A DNA stretch of 64,000 nt, from contig CM075102.1 in the NCBI GenBank assembly GCA_037576195.1, forward strand, positions 2,232,001-2,296,000. The letters run 5' to 3'. This DNA is from Phytoseiulus persimilis. Lineage: Eukaryota > Arthropoda > Arachnida > Mesostigmata > Phytoseiidae. The notes beneath the pieces are model-generated. The model was not told the origin of the DNA and did not search any database. It saw only the letters and a program-made list of their open reading frames with translations. The translations under genes were made by a program, and so were the position numbers. Shown piece after piece: positions 12,812 through 23,954 of the stretch. Each line of letters starts with the position of its first letter. The stretch's first letter is position 1.

Positions 12812-13445
12812 AAGGCTGAGCGGTTAGGATCCGTTTCACCGAAACTCAGTCGATCGAAACCCACTCTATCGAAGCCCACTCCACCGAAACCCTCATCATT
12901 GAGAAGTCTCCTCTCCCAGTCGCGAAGCGTGGGCCGCGAAGTAGGCGGGAATCAGCGCGGCACAGAGTTCGCGTTTCATGTCGTTGCTCGCCTCGGATCG
13001 CCCACTGCCGCGAGGCGAACTCAATCACAGCCCTCTCCACCATCCACCTCCTCACCCCAGACAGCCACCTGATTGATTAATTGATATTTTGTTCCTTTCT
13101 GAGAATATGAATAAATTACTGATGGGGCATCCAAAGCGTCATCATTCACGTGTTCCAGTGGTCCACGTGCACACAACGAGGGTGAATTCAAGGAATCCTG
13201 TTCTACAAAGTATACATTTGCGACAGCATCAGTGGATGGCGGGAGTCTCCTGTGGCATTTTGTCTCTCTCTCTCGTCTCGTTGCCTCTTTCCAGCCCGTC
13301 AAATAAGTGTGAATAGCTTTGCGAATGGGGGAGGGGATTAATCGGTGAACCGGGCTTCGGCAAACTGAGTGTCCGTAAAGTGGGTCTCGGTGAAAAGGGT
13401 TTCCGTGAACTCGGTATACGCCGGCTGAGCGCATTAGCGTTTCAG
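12812..13445. repeat. Fold-back structure with short-period repeats in both arms
   Basis: Left arm (about 12812-12926) and right arm (about 13319-13445) are inverted copies. Each is built from degenerate units of roughly 15 bases around CACCGAAACCCACT (reverse complement on the right). Next to the unit blocks both arms carry a matching CCTCTCCCAGTCGCGAAG-like stretch. The ~390-bp centre has no recognisable coding sequence. Inverted arms made of subrepeats are typical of fold-back DNA elements. Target duplications could not be fixed because the outer ends are degenerate. A 198-codon plus frame (12476-13072) runs through the left arm and is probably incidental. Confidence 0.6.
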
Positions 13446-13559
13446 AGCATTGAGACTGATGAAGTATTAAAAGAAAAACCGATTCTGAACTCTGGTAGAA
13501 AGTTCTGCCACAGTCAAGGGCCGTCGAGCGTGATAAAGATCATCGCGGTGTGGTGATGA

Positions 13560-14500
13560 AATCAAATGAACATGACCTCGTTTTCAAATCCAAGAATCTC
13601 TCCCGATTCCCCAGAAAATTTTCGTGCGAGTTCAGGAAGGGAGGCCGCGCTTTTTCCGGCTTCGCCGGGCGCGGCGTGAGCTAGATATTCCACTGCCCAA
13701 AGATCAAAGAACCGCGGAGATGGCTCGACACACTCGAGGTCGAACTCTCTGATTGAAAACCAACCGCGGATCAACCAGAGTTGGGCGTGATTTTAATCGA
13801 GTTAAGATCCTTAGACATAATCAGAGTCGGCGAGCAGTTTACACGGGGGTGAATCCAACGTAGTCGGGAGTTTTCGGGGTCGCTGATACCGCCGTGGTCG
13901 AGTGGTGTGTCGACACAAGTTCTCACCAAGCCATTTATCGGAAATACCCAAAATCCAGCAAAGTGCTGATAATCTCTCCAGACCCGACTGCTGAACCCAA
14001 GTGGGTGAGAGCGGCAGTGCGCCCAAGCGCATAGCCCCAGCCGACCAAACGTACAACCTGACCGAATTCAAGACTCACATTCACCCGCGCCAGCCTCCGA
14101 GTTATCCAGGTCCAAAGCGTGTTAAGATTCACCCCTATCGAGATTGAGATTGCCCAGGAGACATACAACGGTTAGAACGAGGAGCTCGGGTTGAGACAAC
14201 ATTGGTGCCCCTGAGGAACCGAAAACGCTGGACTAGTATACTACCGTAGCAGCGATCTCCAGGGAGTTCAACACGCGGCTGCTATCCACCGCACTGGTGG
14301 GGAGGCTCTTTTCATGATGAACTTTATCTTGGTTCACCATCATCTCTACAGGGTCAAGCCGGTTGACGTGAAACCGAACGGAGGATCTCAAGTGCATGTG
14401 TATCATGTGTGCTATGGCCCCGCATTCCGCGCCGAGATCAATGGCTCAGTTGAAACCAGGATCGGTATGGTTTTCATTCCCCCAAAAACCTCGTTTGCGT
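13560..14500. other. Anonymous DNA
   Basis: No supported gene or element. The open frames present (70-86 codons) are within chance expectation and overlap on both strands. Confidence 0.4.
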
Positions 14501-14524
14501 GTTACTCATCCGCCCAGTGTTCGA

Positions 14525-15235
14525 GTATGCCAGGAATAATCATGATCAAAACTTGACTATGAATGATAATCATGGCGACGATTGAGATAAAGATTCGATT
14601 ATTTGATTGTCCCAACTTGATTATGAATATCAGATGTAGGAGGCCCATGCATAAATCATGCTATAGCTCCCGTCGATCCATATCGGGAGATGGATTAATG
14701 GGTGTCTTATGGCTGAGTTCCGGGCTTACCGTGACAATGATGCGTACCCTGAAATCCCGCGGACAACGGACCTTTTTTTCCGTTTTTTTTTCTCGAAAAA
14801 CCGCGTCCGATGAGATCGCTATCTGTCGAGTACCTGGTGAGCTCGTTCTCTGACTAGTAAGTTTTCCGATTGTTTCATTAACCGATAAGCTCGTTATCAG
14901 ATGCGTTTTTGCTGAGGAAATCGAAACAAAGGTCCGTCCTCGGCGGTATCTTCGAGGTAGATCGTCACTCTATCCATCTAACCACCCAAAGATTGATGAA
15001 GGCCGAAGCTGGAGGCTGCGGAACATATCCAGGTTTCGTCGGATCGTATGTGCAGCTGCATCAGTGGTGGGCGAAATCATAATCATGATCATGATTATTA
15101 TTGAAATCGTGGTTGAAATCACAGGATCGACGAAATCATAATTTCTGCTGAGGTTCATGAACAATGCCTGAACCTCCTAACTCTGATGATGATCAATCTC
15201 ATTTATGACTATGATTATGCCTGTGGTTCACAAAC
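14525..15235. repeat. AT-rich block with ATCATGATCATGATT-type words in inverted orientation
   Basis: Stretches near 14530-14640 and 15065-15235 are full of related words (AATCATGATC, GATTATGA, ATCATGATTATT) in opposite orientations, flanking the GC-richer palindrome at 14.73-14.97 kb. Together they look like an outer and an inner pair of inverted repeats. Base composition differs visibly from the neighbours. Confidence 0.45.
14731..14970. repeat. ~240-bp fold-back (MITE-like) palindrome
   Basis: The arms (about 14731-14822 and 14886-14970) match as inverted repeats. They begin GTGAC and end GTCAC, and share CGGACCTTT followed by a T-rich run and an AAAACGC-like segment. The spacer is about 60 bp. 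There is no open frame. Size and structure fit a non-autonomous fold-back element. I could not find a clear target-site duplication. Confidence 0.55.
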
Positions 15236-15536
15236 CGTTTTTGATTTCCTCTGGATCCAAGCGCCCGAGTATGAGTACAGCTTCTAAAAACAATCCGATC
15301 GATCCTTCTCAAAGCATCGCCTGCCACACCTGGGAGGGCAGAGCGCGTTGCGAACCTCGCGCAGGCTGTCCACGATCTCAGCGAATGCTTTCTTGCAGAC
15401 TCCCGTTCATAACGAACCACCGAGATCGGAGAACGGCTCATCGTGGAACTAGTCTCGAGCTCACGCGTGAAGGAGACTGGAACGTGTGTGGATAAGAGGT
15501 CGAGATCCGTTTCTTTCCCTCCAGAGGGCTGAACAG

Positions 15537-16052
15537 AGTTTTCTCGTGGGAAACTCATAGAGTTCGACTATACCGACGCTATCCTTGACTCAAACGGGCG
15601 GGCTCCGTTTCAAGGTAAGCATCTCCCGCCTCGAGGAGAGCGCGGTCGGAACGCTTTCGGAACGACACCAAGTTATTCCGAGAGCTGTGATCGAGTGACC
15701 TCGAAATGACTCGCGAAAATGCCAAGGAGCGCGGCCAGAACTCCCAAAAAGACGCTCGAATGTACTACTGGCAGCATCACTTCCAGGAGACGCGCCATCA
15801 GCTGAGCCTCAGCCTGGGGTTGCGGTTTCGCGAGGGGCGTCCGTGAAGCGAATCGGCGCTCTGGGAACTCGTGTGAGGGAAACCCAAGAACTTCGTTCTA
15901 TCCCTTCGGGAGAGGTACAAGCGGCCACGTTGAGAGTACACCAAATCTTCACAGAAATTCATCCACATCTGAGGTCATTCACTCGACGGAGAGACGCGTT
16001 GCAAGCGGGAACCCACAGCATCAATGAGAAGCTGGGGAAGCTGTCTGATTGA
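15537..16052 (+). CDS. Candidate last two exons of an unknown gene
   Basis: An exon of uncertain start (about 15537) runs to 15614 and ends at a strong AAG|GTAAGC donor. A second exon starts after ATCACTTCCAG at 15787 and runs 88 codons to a TGA at 16052. The phases match (one base carried over) and the intron would be 172 nt, close to the introns of the well-supported 47-kb gene. The second exon's product is charged and looks helical in its C-terminal half (His-Gln-Ile-Phe-Thr-Glu-Ile pattern). I recognise no family. The upstream exons were not found. The minus strand has a competing open frame with one hydrophobic segment. Confidence 0.3.
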
Positions 16053-16099
16053 AGCTCCGAGTTTAACCGAGTGCCTTCGGCTTCCAATCTGGTTCCAGG

Positions 16100-17300
16100 T
16101 GAGCCCATAGTTCTCGGTAGCTTGAATATGGAGCCCCCGCTGAGATAGTTTGAGGTCTCTCCTCGCCGCTCGAAGCAAGCCCAGGCGTTCCCGACGAAGG
16201 GTCAGCTCCGTTTCCGGACGATGGACCGACCCCGGAAGAAGCCTCCCGCTCCGAAGGAATTCACAAGCTGAGCCGAATCCCCGCTCCCCTTGGGGAAAGA
16301 TATTAACTTTGCGATGACTGATCAGCCTCGCTCCGAGCCCAAATACTGAGGAGGAGCTGAGAGGTCGGTTTGGATGAGTGCTTCATAAAGTGATGATTCC
16401 AGATTCTGACTCTCCAAAAGTTTGCTTCGACCGATGGCTTTCCAGAAATGACGGCAATTATAGCGGGTGCCTCGACGGGCTGTCTCGCCAGAGCAGAATC
16501 ACGCGCCATCTGCGCTTGGTCGCCCCGGGCAACGGTAGCGACGCCGCGGGAAGGGTCTAACCCAGGTTGCCTCCGGGAACCTCCGGGTTCATCTGAAATC
16601 AAAATTGACAGCTCACAAATAAGATCTGTTCGCAGTTGGTTGCGTCGGATGTCCGCGACGAAACACAAGGAGTTCGGAACTCGACATCGGATAGAAGGTC
16701 GAAGGCCCGAAGCTGACCGCAGATGGAGTGGACGAGGCTCGCAAGTGGGAGCCTATCGTTCAATTTCCACAACTTCGGGTAGAGAACACAAGACGCTCCG
16801 AGAGATTTCCGGACCGACGACTCTGAACCGACAAACGTGGAGACGGGCGGCCGTATCCTCGACCGAGTGATATCGCGTTGGCCTGGCAGAGCGTAACCAG
16901 CGTACGGTCGGCTTCGTCGGGTGGGCTTTTAGTGATGATGAGAGTTCGGTGAGAAGATGGACTCCTCCGTCATTCCGTGTGTCGCTACTCCGCCGTGTGT
17001 TATGGTCCCCTGGTGTAACTGAGATCGATGAACACTTGTTGACTAGCCCGCATCTCCTGCTCTCCCGCGTCATGCACTTCATCGCTCTGGCGGCGGGCGG
17101 CAATTCGCGTGCATCCAGGAACGCGTCGGCACCGCGGGAAACTTCTCGTCGAAATATACAGATTTTGGGGCGATGTACTCGACCAGCGGGGCGTGAGAGA
17201 GATCGTACCCCAGACCGAATTAGCGGCGACATCGGATTCCGACAGAACTTATTGCATTCCGGACGCCGCGATCGAGTGCGGTGGGTTTTACTCTCATCCG
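16100..17300. other. Anonymous DNA
   Basis: Only overlapping chance-length frames, the longest 159 codons (16753-17232, -). A good plus donor (TTCCAG|GTGAGC) lies near 16096, but I cannot attach a convincing exon to it. Confidence 0.35.
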
Positions 17301-17341
17301 CTCAATGGACTTCTCCATCTAGAGCGCATTGCCAAACTTAC

Positions 17342-17402
17342 CAAAGTCTGGTCTCCATGTAGAGGATCCTACATCCGATTTCGTCGAGTTCTTCATCCAG
17401 AC
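17342..17402 (-). CDS. Possible isolated internal exon
   Basis: A 61-nt segment on the minus strand lies between a good acceptor (ACTTTCAAACAG) and a strong donor (TTTG|GTAAGT). One frame gives an acidic helix-like peptide (Leu-Asp-Glu-Glu-Leu-Asp-Glu-Ile-Gly-Cys). I could not find its partner exons with confidence, so this is only a splice-signal-based hint that a minus-strand gene crosses here. Confidence 0.2.
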
Positions 17403-17449
17403 CTGTTTGAAAGTCGACAAGATAACACTGTGATGCTGTAGACACTCAG

Positions 17450-20400
17450 ATCCGGAGGCAAAAAACAAAGCTCGTCGACTAACCGAGTAAGACTCTCAGA
17501 TGTTATTACAGGCTAAGTCGTATGCTCAACTCCGTGCCGTACAGGCCGGCAGAATATGCACGAAGTGCGTGCTGCGTGCAGAGCGAAACACCTCCAAATA
17601 TCCTGAGGCTATTGCCGTTTCTCGGGTCGTCGAGAAACTTCTACGGAGACACAGAAGAAGGACCACCTACTTCAGCAGAATCCTGATCACCTCTGAACCT
17701 TCGGCCGCAGCCTGCGCGCAACTCGCTGCGCAGGTCGAATGAGACGACTGATCGGCAGTCAGTCAGGCGTCTCTGACTTGATCGACGACAAGGCTCCGTC
17801 GCAGTACAACGCGCTCCCTGCCACACTTGCCAATCGGCATTGGGCGGCGGGCTCGAATCGCGAGGAGGCAGGAGGACAACTGCAGCTCCCTTACACCGCG
17901 AGGAGCTTCCAGGTTTTTCTCTCGCAGCGACCTGCGCTTTCGACATGAGCCGCCAGCGCGAGGTAGACGACAGCACTGTTTCTCGGTTATGTGTGTTTTC
18001 TGGCAGGACTTTTAACAACATGAACAAATAGCCGGTCGGCAACTTCGCAAGCTTTCGGTTGTTTACACTCGGCGTCGTTGTCCGCCACCGTGTTTGACCT
18101 TTCGGGCCTACTTTCAGGATTGAGAAATCCCCGCCAGTGACTCGAGACGAACGACACGTTCGCCACCCATTCCCGAGACCCTCCTCCGAACTCGGATTCA
18201 TTCTGATACATGTCTGGAACGGCCGAACCAGCTAGAGCGGCTTCCGTCGTATGAATGAGCAATCTCTAATGGGGCCGAGTCGAGCGCAGCAAGTCGAGGT
18301 CGTCGAGAAATGCTTCGAGAATGTGAGGCGCCTGGCGCGGATATCTCGAGTTTCGAGGAAACAAGCAACAATCCGCGATTTAGTTTTGGCAGCGTTGCTG
18401 AGTGATTCCGTTCAATTTCTGGCAAGAACTCGGTGCGCCTCCTGCGGCAGCGGAAGGGGAACGAGAATCGTGGTCGCAGTCCCGTAGGGCCACTGGCGAT
18501 GCTCGAAAAGAGTGGTTCCAACCAGAGTTGAGACAACGAGTGAGAACTCTTGTCGAAATGAATCGGGAGCTTTCCGGGATCCCTTTTGTGAACAGTTCGG
18601 CCTGGCTGAAGGGCATCCCAGCAGTGCACCTCCACTCCCGTTGACGAACAACCCATCGTTTAGCGAACCCTCCGAATAACGTTTGCGTGTACCGAACCGG
18701 CTGTACATCTCGACGCTCGAAAGCTTTCGAAGCCGTCTCAACTGAACTTTCCTCTGGAATACCTTGACTTGAGTGTTGGGAAGTCTTTTGGAGGCCACTC
18801 CCACGATAGTCCTAGATGCACCTTCTTCCGAGGTAGTTATGACTATAACCTCCGCAGTACGGTAGAGTCTCAATAACTTGCGTTCAAGGAATCTCGCTTC
18901 AGCGAATACCCAAGCTTCGGGATTCTCAAAATCGAAACTACCTGCGTTGGGGATTCGCGGGACGCATGATTCATTCGGCATGTATTGGTTTCGTGGGTTT
19001 GGTCATCACAATGTTGTGATACGACCCGAAGTACTTCTTCTGTTTGCGGAGAGGGCTCGGAAATCCTGGATTCATCTTTCTGCACGAGTCGCTCCGTTCC
19101 CGAGCAGGACATGGTTGGGAGCAAGGCTTGGTGGCAAGGACTTGGAGATCCATAACTCCAAAACTCGTGACCGATTCCAAAAATCCTCCATGCTGCCCAT
19201 CTGAGACAATTGTGGCCAACGGGAATTGACTCGAATCGCGCGAATATCCCATACGTATCCCATTCCTTGCTCGTAGTCCCTCGAGATAGGGGACAGGGAA
19301 TCGACTCCATTCCCCTGAGGTTAGTACATCCTGCCGAGACCGAGCCGACCGGAGGGGATGTCCTTCATGTCGGGCTTGGGACGGACGGTCGTCCGACGAT
19401 TCCTCGGGACGGCTCATCTTCCTCCGAAACTGAAGCCAACATATGCAGTGCTTGTGAACTTTCGAACTTCGAGAATTTTCGAGAGAGGCCCTCGCTAGCT
19501 GAGTGGTATCGAACTCTTCCCTCCGCAGTGTATCGCATATTGAACCCAGCCACTGTCCCGTTCTCCGTGAGTAACAACAGCGGACGACGAAGTTGGAAGA
19601 GTTTCACACCGATCAAGGAACCACCGAATCGATGCAGTCACCGGGCCCTCACACTTCTCGTGATTCCATTTCGATAATGCGCAGAATCGAACCAGGGGCT
19701 GGATTTTCCACCTGATGCTGAGAGCGACCCCCTCATTAATTAGGAGAAAACTCGTGCGAGAACCTTTCTGCAGAGAAACACTCCATACGCGCCGTCTCGG
19801 ATTAGTAACTGATTTCTCTTGTTTGGACACGTTTTTCCGAACGCAGCTATTACGGGCAGTCGTTAGAGGGTCGTTCCGAAATCTGGCGTGGAACCTGCTG
19901 ACCGCATCGAAGGTCTAGGACTTTCGCCGCCTTATAACGCTCCGACAAACCATGCGATCTTGAGATAAATGATCGATTCCATGATCGGGATGGCTTCCAG
20001 GTTGATTCAGCCCCGCAGAGTGCGGCGGCATTGCGATTCATCTGCAGTCGAAGTATCAGACTCAGCGACGGGGTTCTTCATGGTCTGCAAAAGAAGGAAT
20101 ATTTCAATGCGGGTCTATCAGAGAACTCGCGACATAGCTTGAAAGCGTCTACTTGCTTCGATGGAATCATCTAATTATACGGCATCCGCGGCGGGAACTC
20201 ATCGATCACATGACACGTTTGGGTGAGACTTGAGCTTCCCCAGCATGGGCCCGTCGGTCTATCGGTCATGTACGGTCACCAGCCCTGCTTCAGAGAGATC
20301 GGCGTGGGGAAGTACGAGTCAGAGCTGAATCCGATTTCAAAAACAACTCTCCCTAGTGCTCGAGGTTTCTTCTGGAGGGGAACGGATTCCGGTCGAACAA

Positions 20401-20830
20401 CTCGGGGCAACGACAAGGGCTACGTTGGAGCGTCTTCTGATCGTGGGGAGAATTCTTTCCTCGGACACTGAGAATCTTATTAGGCTCCATTCTGGTTCGG
20501 GATGGGTACAGCAGCAACGCAAGCAATCATCCGAAAAGGAAAAAATAGAACCTGAGGGGAAGAAACCTGGAGAGCATCCTGAATCGTCGCTCAAACCAAT
20601 GTTGGGACAGCGTTGGGGGTGATCCAATCAGCATTCGCGGGAAGCTTCGCCCTCCGCGAACGGGCGGAAAAAAGCGAGACACCACGGCCTTTTGTTATCG
20701 TACCATGCGACCGAACACTGCACGCAGCATTCTTCAGCGTGGGACGTTCCTAGCGCGAGCGAGAATAGAGGAACGTGCTAATCGAAAAGTTGGTGCCATC
20801 TTCTGGCATCTGATGGAATCTGCGCGAAGC
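17450..20830. other. Anonymous DNA
   Basis: Frames up to 189 codons occur on both strands (18412-18981 -, 17641-18201 -), but they overlap other open frames and encode nothing I recognise. No repeats stand out. Confidence 0.35.
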
Positions 20831-21414
20831 TTCGTTCAAAGGGTCTCGGCACTTTCGGCCTTGGGTCGGGGATTCAAATGAGATGAATTGTGTTGGATAC
20901 CCAATCCCAAGAGAACACTTCCTGTCCAGTCGGCGGGCTCCTAGCTGACTAAGTTTTTTTTTTTCTTAGAGCATAAAACATCTTCTGGACTGATGAAAAC
21001 CGAGCGAGATTCGTTAACTTGAAATGCTCATATCTCCGTTATCTGAAGGAGCTCCTAAAGTGGGTTTTGGAAAGCTCGTGAATCCAGCTTTCCGATGCGT
21101 ACTCCAGAGTTTTTCCACGATCGATTTGAATACCCTCAAAATGACCAACTTCAAAGTGAATCTTTCTAACCCTGGAGGTTGACTACTTTCTAGTTTGTGT
21201 CATATCATGCTCTCCTTTAGTGCGAGCACAATGCGATGAGCAGATCGAAGAAATATTAGGGGGGTCAAGGTTAAAAAACTGAAAAACTGTCTTTGGTCAC
21301 CCTGAATTCATCGAATTTCATGCATAAACTCCAGAATATGTGATGGTGGAAGGCCCCGTGCCAGATAAGATCATATTCTGAGCCGTGGAACACACGGAGT
21401 CAGCCGCCCAGACC

Positions 21415-21640
21415 CCCAAAGGTTTGGTCAGATTGATCCCGGAGTCAGCCGCCCAGAGCCCCAGAAGCATGGTCAAATTAGCCCCGGAATCACCCTTCCA
21501 GCTTTCAAAAAGTATGGTCAGATTGGCCCCGGAATCACCCCTCCAGACTCGTGAAAAGTATGGTCAGACTCGTTCCGGAATCACCCCTCCAGACTTGGGA
21601 AGTAATAGTCAGATTGGTCCCGGAATCGCCTCTCCAGCTT
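21415..21640 (+). repeat. Left array of the ~46-bp minisatellite (about five units)
   Basis: Units begin TATGGTCAGATTGGCC and continue CCCGGAATCACCCCTCCAG plus a variable tail. Because the unit length is not a multiple of three, frames change from unit to unit. One frame is nevertheless open through the array and gives a repeating Val/Ile-Arg-Leu-Xaa-Pro-Glu-Ser peptide, which I regard as incidental. Confidence 0.85.
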
Positions 21641-21649
21641 TTGAAGAGA

Positions 21650-21849
21650 TCGTTGAATACATGGTACGGCGCAACGGTCCACAGAACACTATCCGAACGG
21701 AGGTTGAAGCCGGTGGGTGGAGGATTAGGAACTCACGACTCCAACAGATCAAGGTCACCGACCTAACCGACTTCCCGGGCCTGACGCGTGAGGATTTACT
21801 CCTGTTGACTTCAGGACCGTTCCAACTCAAGCTGGCATGCTGGGCATGA
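21650..21849 (+). pseudogene. Possible coding remnant in the palindrome centre
   Basis: The unique centre has a plus frame whose translation is charged and globular-looking. It ends in a Leu-Leu-Leu-Leu-Thr-Ser-Gly-Pro-Phe-Gln-Leu-Lys motif just before the stop. This could be a captured fragment of a transposon-encoded or host gene. It has no start of its own, and the upstream frame is minisatellite. Confidence 0.3.
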
Positions 21850-22310
21850 TTCCGAGACCAATCTGACCATACTTTTTGAAAGCTGGAGGGGTGATTCCGG
21901 AACCAGTCTGACCACACTTCTCAAAAGCTGGAGGGGTGATTCCGGGATCGATCTGACCATACTTTTCACAAGTCTGGAAGGGTGATCCCGGGGCCAGTCT
22001 GACCATAATTTTTGAAAGCTGGAGGGGTGATTCCGGAACCAGTCTGACCACACTTTTCAAGAGCTGGAGGGGTGATTTTGCAATCGATCTGACCATACTT
22101 TTCACGAGTCTGGAGGGGTGATTCCGGGGCCAATCTGGCCATACTTTTTGAAAGCTGGAGGGGTGATTCCGGAACCAGTCTGACCACTTTTTTCAAGAGC
22201 TGGAGGGGTTATTCCGGGGCCAAGCTGACCATGCTTTTGGGGGTCTGAGCGGGTAATTCTGGGATCGATCTGACCAAACTCTTGGGGGTCTGGAAGGCGG
22301 ATTCCGTGTG
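21850..22310 (-). repeat. Right array of the ~46-bp minisatellite (about ten units)
   Basis: Same unit as the left array but in inverted orientation (CTGGAGGGGTGATTCCGG core followed by a TCTGACCATACTTTT-like tail). The right array has about twice as many units, so the two arms have expanded independently. Confidence 0.85.
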
Positions 22311-22899
22311 TTCCACGGCTCAGAATATGATCTTCTCTGGCTTGGGGCCTTCAACCATCAAATATTCTAGAGTTTTCGCATGAAACTCGATGAATTCAGG
22401 GTGACCAACGACAGTCTTTTAGTTTTTAGCCTTGACCCCCACAATATTTTTGCGATCTGTTCACCGTATTGTGCTCGCACTGAAGAGGAGCATAATATGA
22501 CACAACCTAGAGAGTGGTCAACCTTCAGGAAGTGGGTTAGAAACATTCACTTTGAAGTTGTTCATTTTGAAGGTATTCAAATTGATCGAAGAATTCTGAA
22601 GGACGAATCGAGAAGCTGGATTGACGAGCTGTCCCAAACCCACTTAATGAGCTCTGAACTCCTTCAGATAACGGAGATATGATCATTTTGAGTTTTCGAA
22701 TCTCGCTCGGTTTTCATCGGTCCAGAAGATGTTTCATGCTACAGAAAAAAAAAACGGAGGCAGCTATGGTAGGAGCCCGCCGACTGGACAGAAAGTGTTC
22801 TCTTGGGATGGAGTATCCGACACAATATATCTCATTCGAATCCCCGACCCAAGGCCAAAAGTTCCAAGGAACTGTCGAGACCCTTTCAGCTACCGGGAA

Positions 22900-23690
22900 A
22901 AAATCTTGCATCCGTTGAAAGAGAAAAACTCCGGCTTGTGTCGAGCAGCGCATAGCTCGGTGCTCGGAGCGTTGGTGGGGATTTTCCGAGGAAATGTCGG
23001 GAATCAATTAAAGTTTGGCGCCGTTAAGCCACTGCTCCGCATTGCCTTTGAACTTGTGCCATCGGCTCCATCACCCACACTTGACTGAGCTCAATAGCGA
23101 GACGGTGAGTTCCCGGGACCCCCGGAAATCCCACTCCGAATCCGAGAATAATGACGGATAGCTCGCCACCGCCAATATCGATCGTGAGAAGTTCCCCAAA
23201 TGAATCGATTGCTTAATGACAACGGTTCACGATCACGAACCCCGCTGTGTTTTCTCTTGGGCTCTGTCACAGGTTCACATCAGTTTTGATCATCCTCAAA
23301 GTTCCCTGGAAATGTGATAAGAATGTCTCACCAAGAATATTATCCCCGAGTCTATTCCCGTCGCTATTCGCCGTATTCTTGCCCAATTTACGTTGGCGAA
23401 CCAGCGAGAAAACCAACCATTTTGTTCCATAAACGTTTGTTTGAACATATCGATCGAAATATCCCGAGGAGTCCCTCAAGTACTGTATCAAAACTTTCCG
23501 CGAGTTCGATCGTTCGCCTCGAATTGAATTTTGCAAACAGTGCGGTATCGTGCTTCCGCTGTGTAGCCGGGTTGAACTTTCGTCAAGATCATTCCAAAGC
23601 ATTATGGGAGCCGACTTCTTCGAGGAAGGCGACTTTCAGCGGGTTAGATCTCATTGAGGTTGAGCTTCAGGCTAGTACGATCGAGGTTGT
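22900..23690. other. Anonymous DNA
   Basis: Two overlapping frames of 111-130 codons (23267-23602 -, 23314-23706 +) without recognisable motifs. Part of this stretch may belong to the element whose end lies at 23756. Confidence 0.35.
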
Positions 23691-23699
23691 TACAGTCCA

Positions 23700-23756
23700 A
23701 AATTGATCAAATCGACGGTTGATATGATCCGAAATCGATATAATCGAGGTTCTACT
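23700..23756. mobile_element. Terminus of a pogo/Tigger-like DNA transposon
   Basis: Read on the minus strand, the segment starts TA-CAGTAGAACCTCGATTATA, which closely resembles the terminal inverted repeats of pogo/Tigger-type elements (CAGTA.AACCTCG.TTA), with the TA dinucleotide expected of the Tc1-mariner superfamily. I found no matching opposite end in the window, so this is a fragment or a strongly diverged copy. Confidence 0.45.
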
Positions 23757-23954
23757 GTAGTTCATTGGGAGTTTCGAATGTCTGCCTATCTATCGATTGA
23801 GTCTCATGTTGTAATTAGTGCACGACTTTCTGTTCTCGTACTCTGCCTCATCGTTCGTTGACTATTTTGATAACGTTCTGACATCGGACAACACGCTCCA
23901 TGGAGAAAGGAATCGCCGACGTTTCGAGCATTTTTAGACTCCCACTCGTTCAGA

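Larger units (their letters stand above)
20838..22886. mobile_element. 2-kb palindromic (fold-back) element with internal minisatellite
   Basis: The two halves are inverted copies of each other. The outer ends match from GGGTCTCGGCAC on the left to its complement ending GAGACCC on the right. They continue through a GAGCCCGCCGACTGGACAG-type block, a poly-T/poly-A tract, a block related to CTCATATCTCCGTTATC, and an AAGATCATATTCTGAGCC block, then into inverted arrays of a ~46-bp repeat. The centre (about 21640-21850) is unique. Divergence between arms is about 10-20% by eye, with small indels, so it is not recent. No clear target duplication is visible. The form fits a non-autonomous fold-back transposon. 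The family is unknown, and Mutator-like is only a possibility. Confidence 0.85.

Noticed and set aside
12476-13072. 198-codon plus frame with repeated Ser-Lys-Pro-Thr peptides
   Set aside because: The repeated peptide comes from the short-period repeats of a fold-back arm. No other coding evidence.
15688-15900. Minus-strand frame with a strong hydrophobic segment, reminiscent of a Patched-type membrane helix
   Set aside because: Only one segment resembles the family, there are no flanking conserved motifs or good splice sites, and the plus strand has a better-supported exon over the same bases.
21385-21849. 154-codon frame across the left minisatellite array as a repeat-protein gene
   Set aside because: The unit is not a multiple of three, frames switch from unit to unit, and the array is part of an inverted-repeat element.
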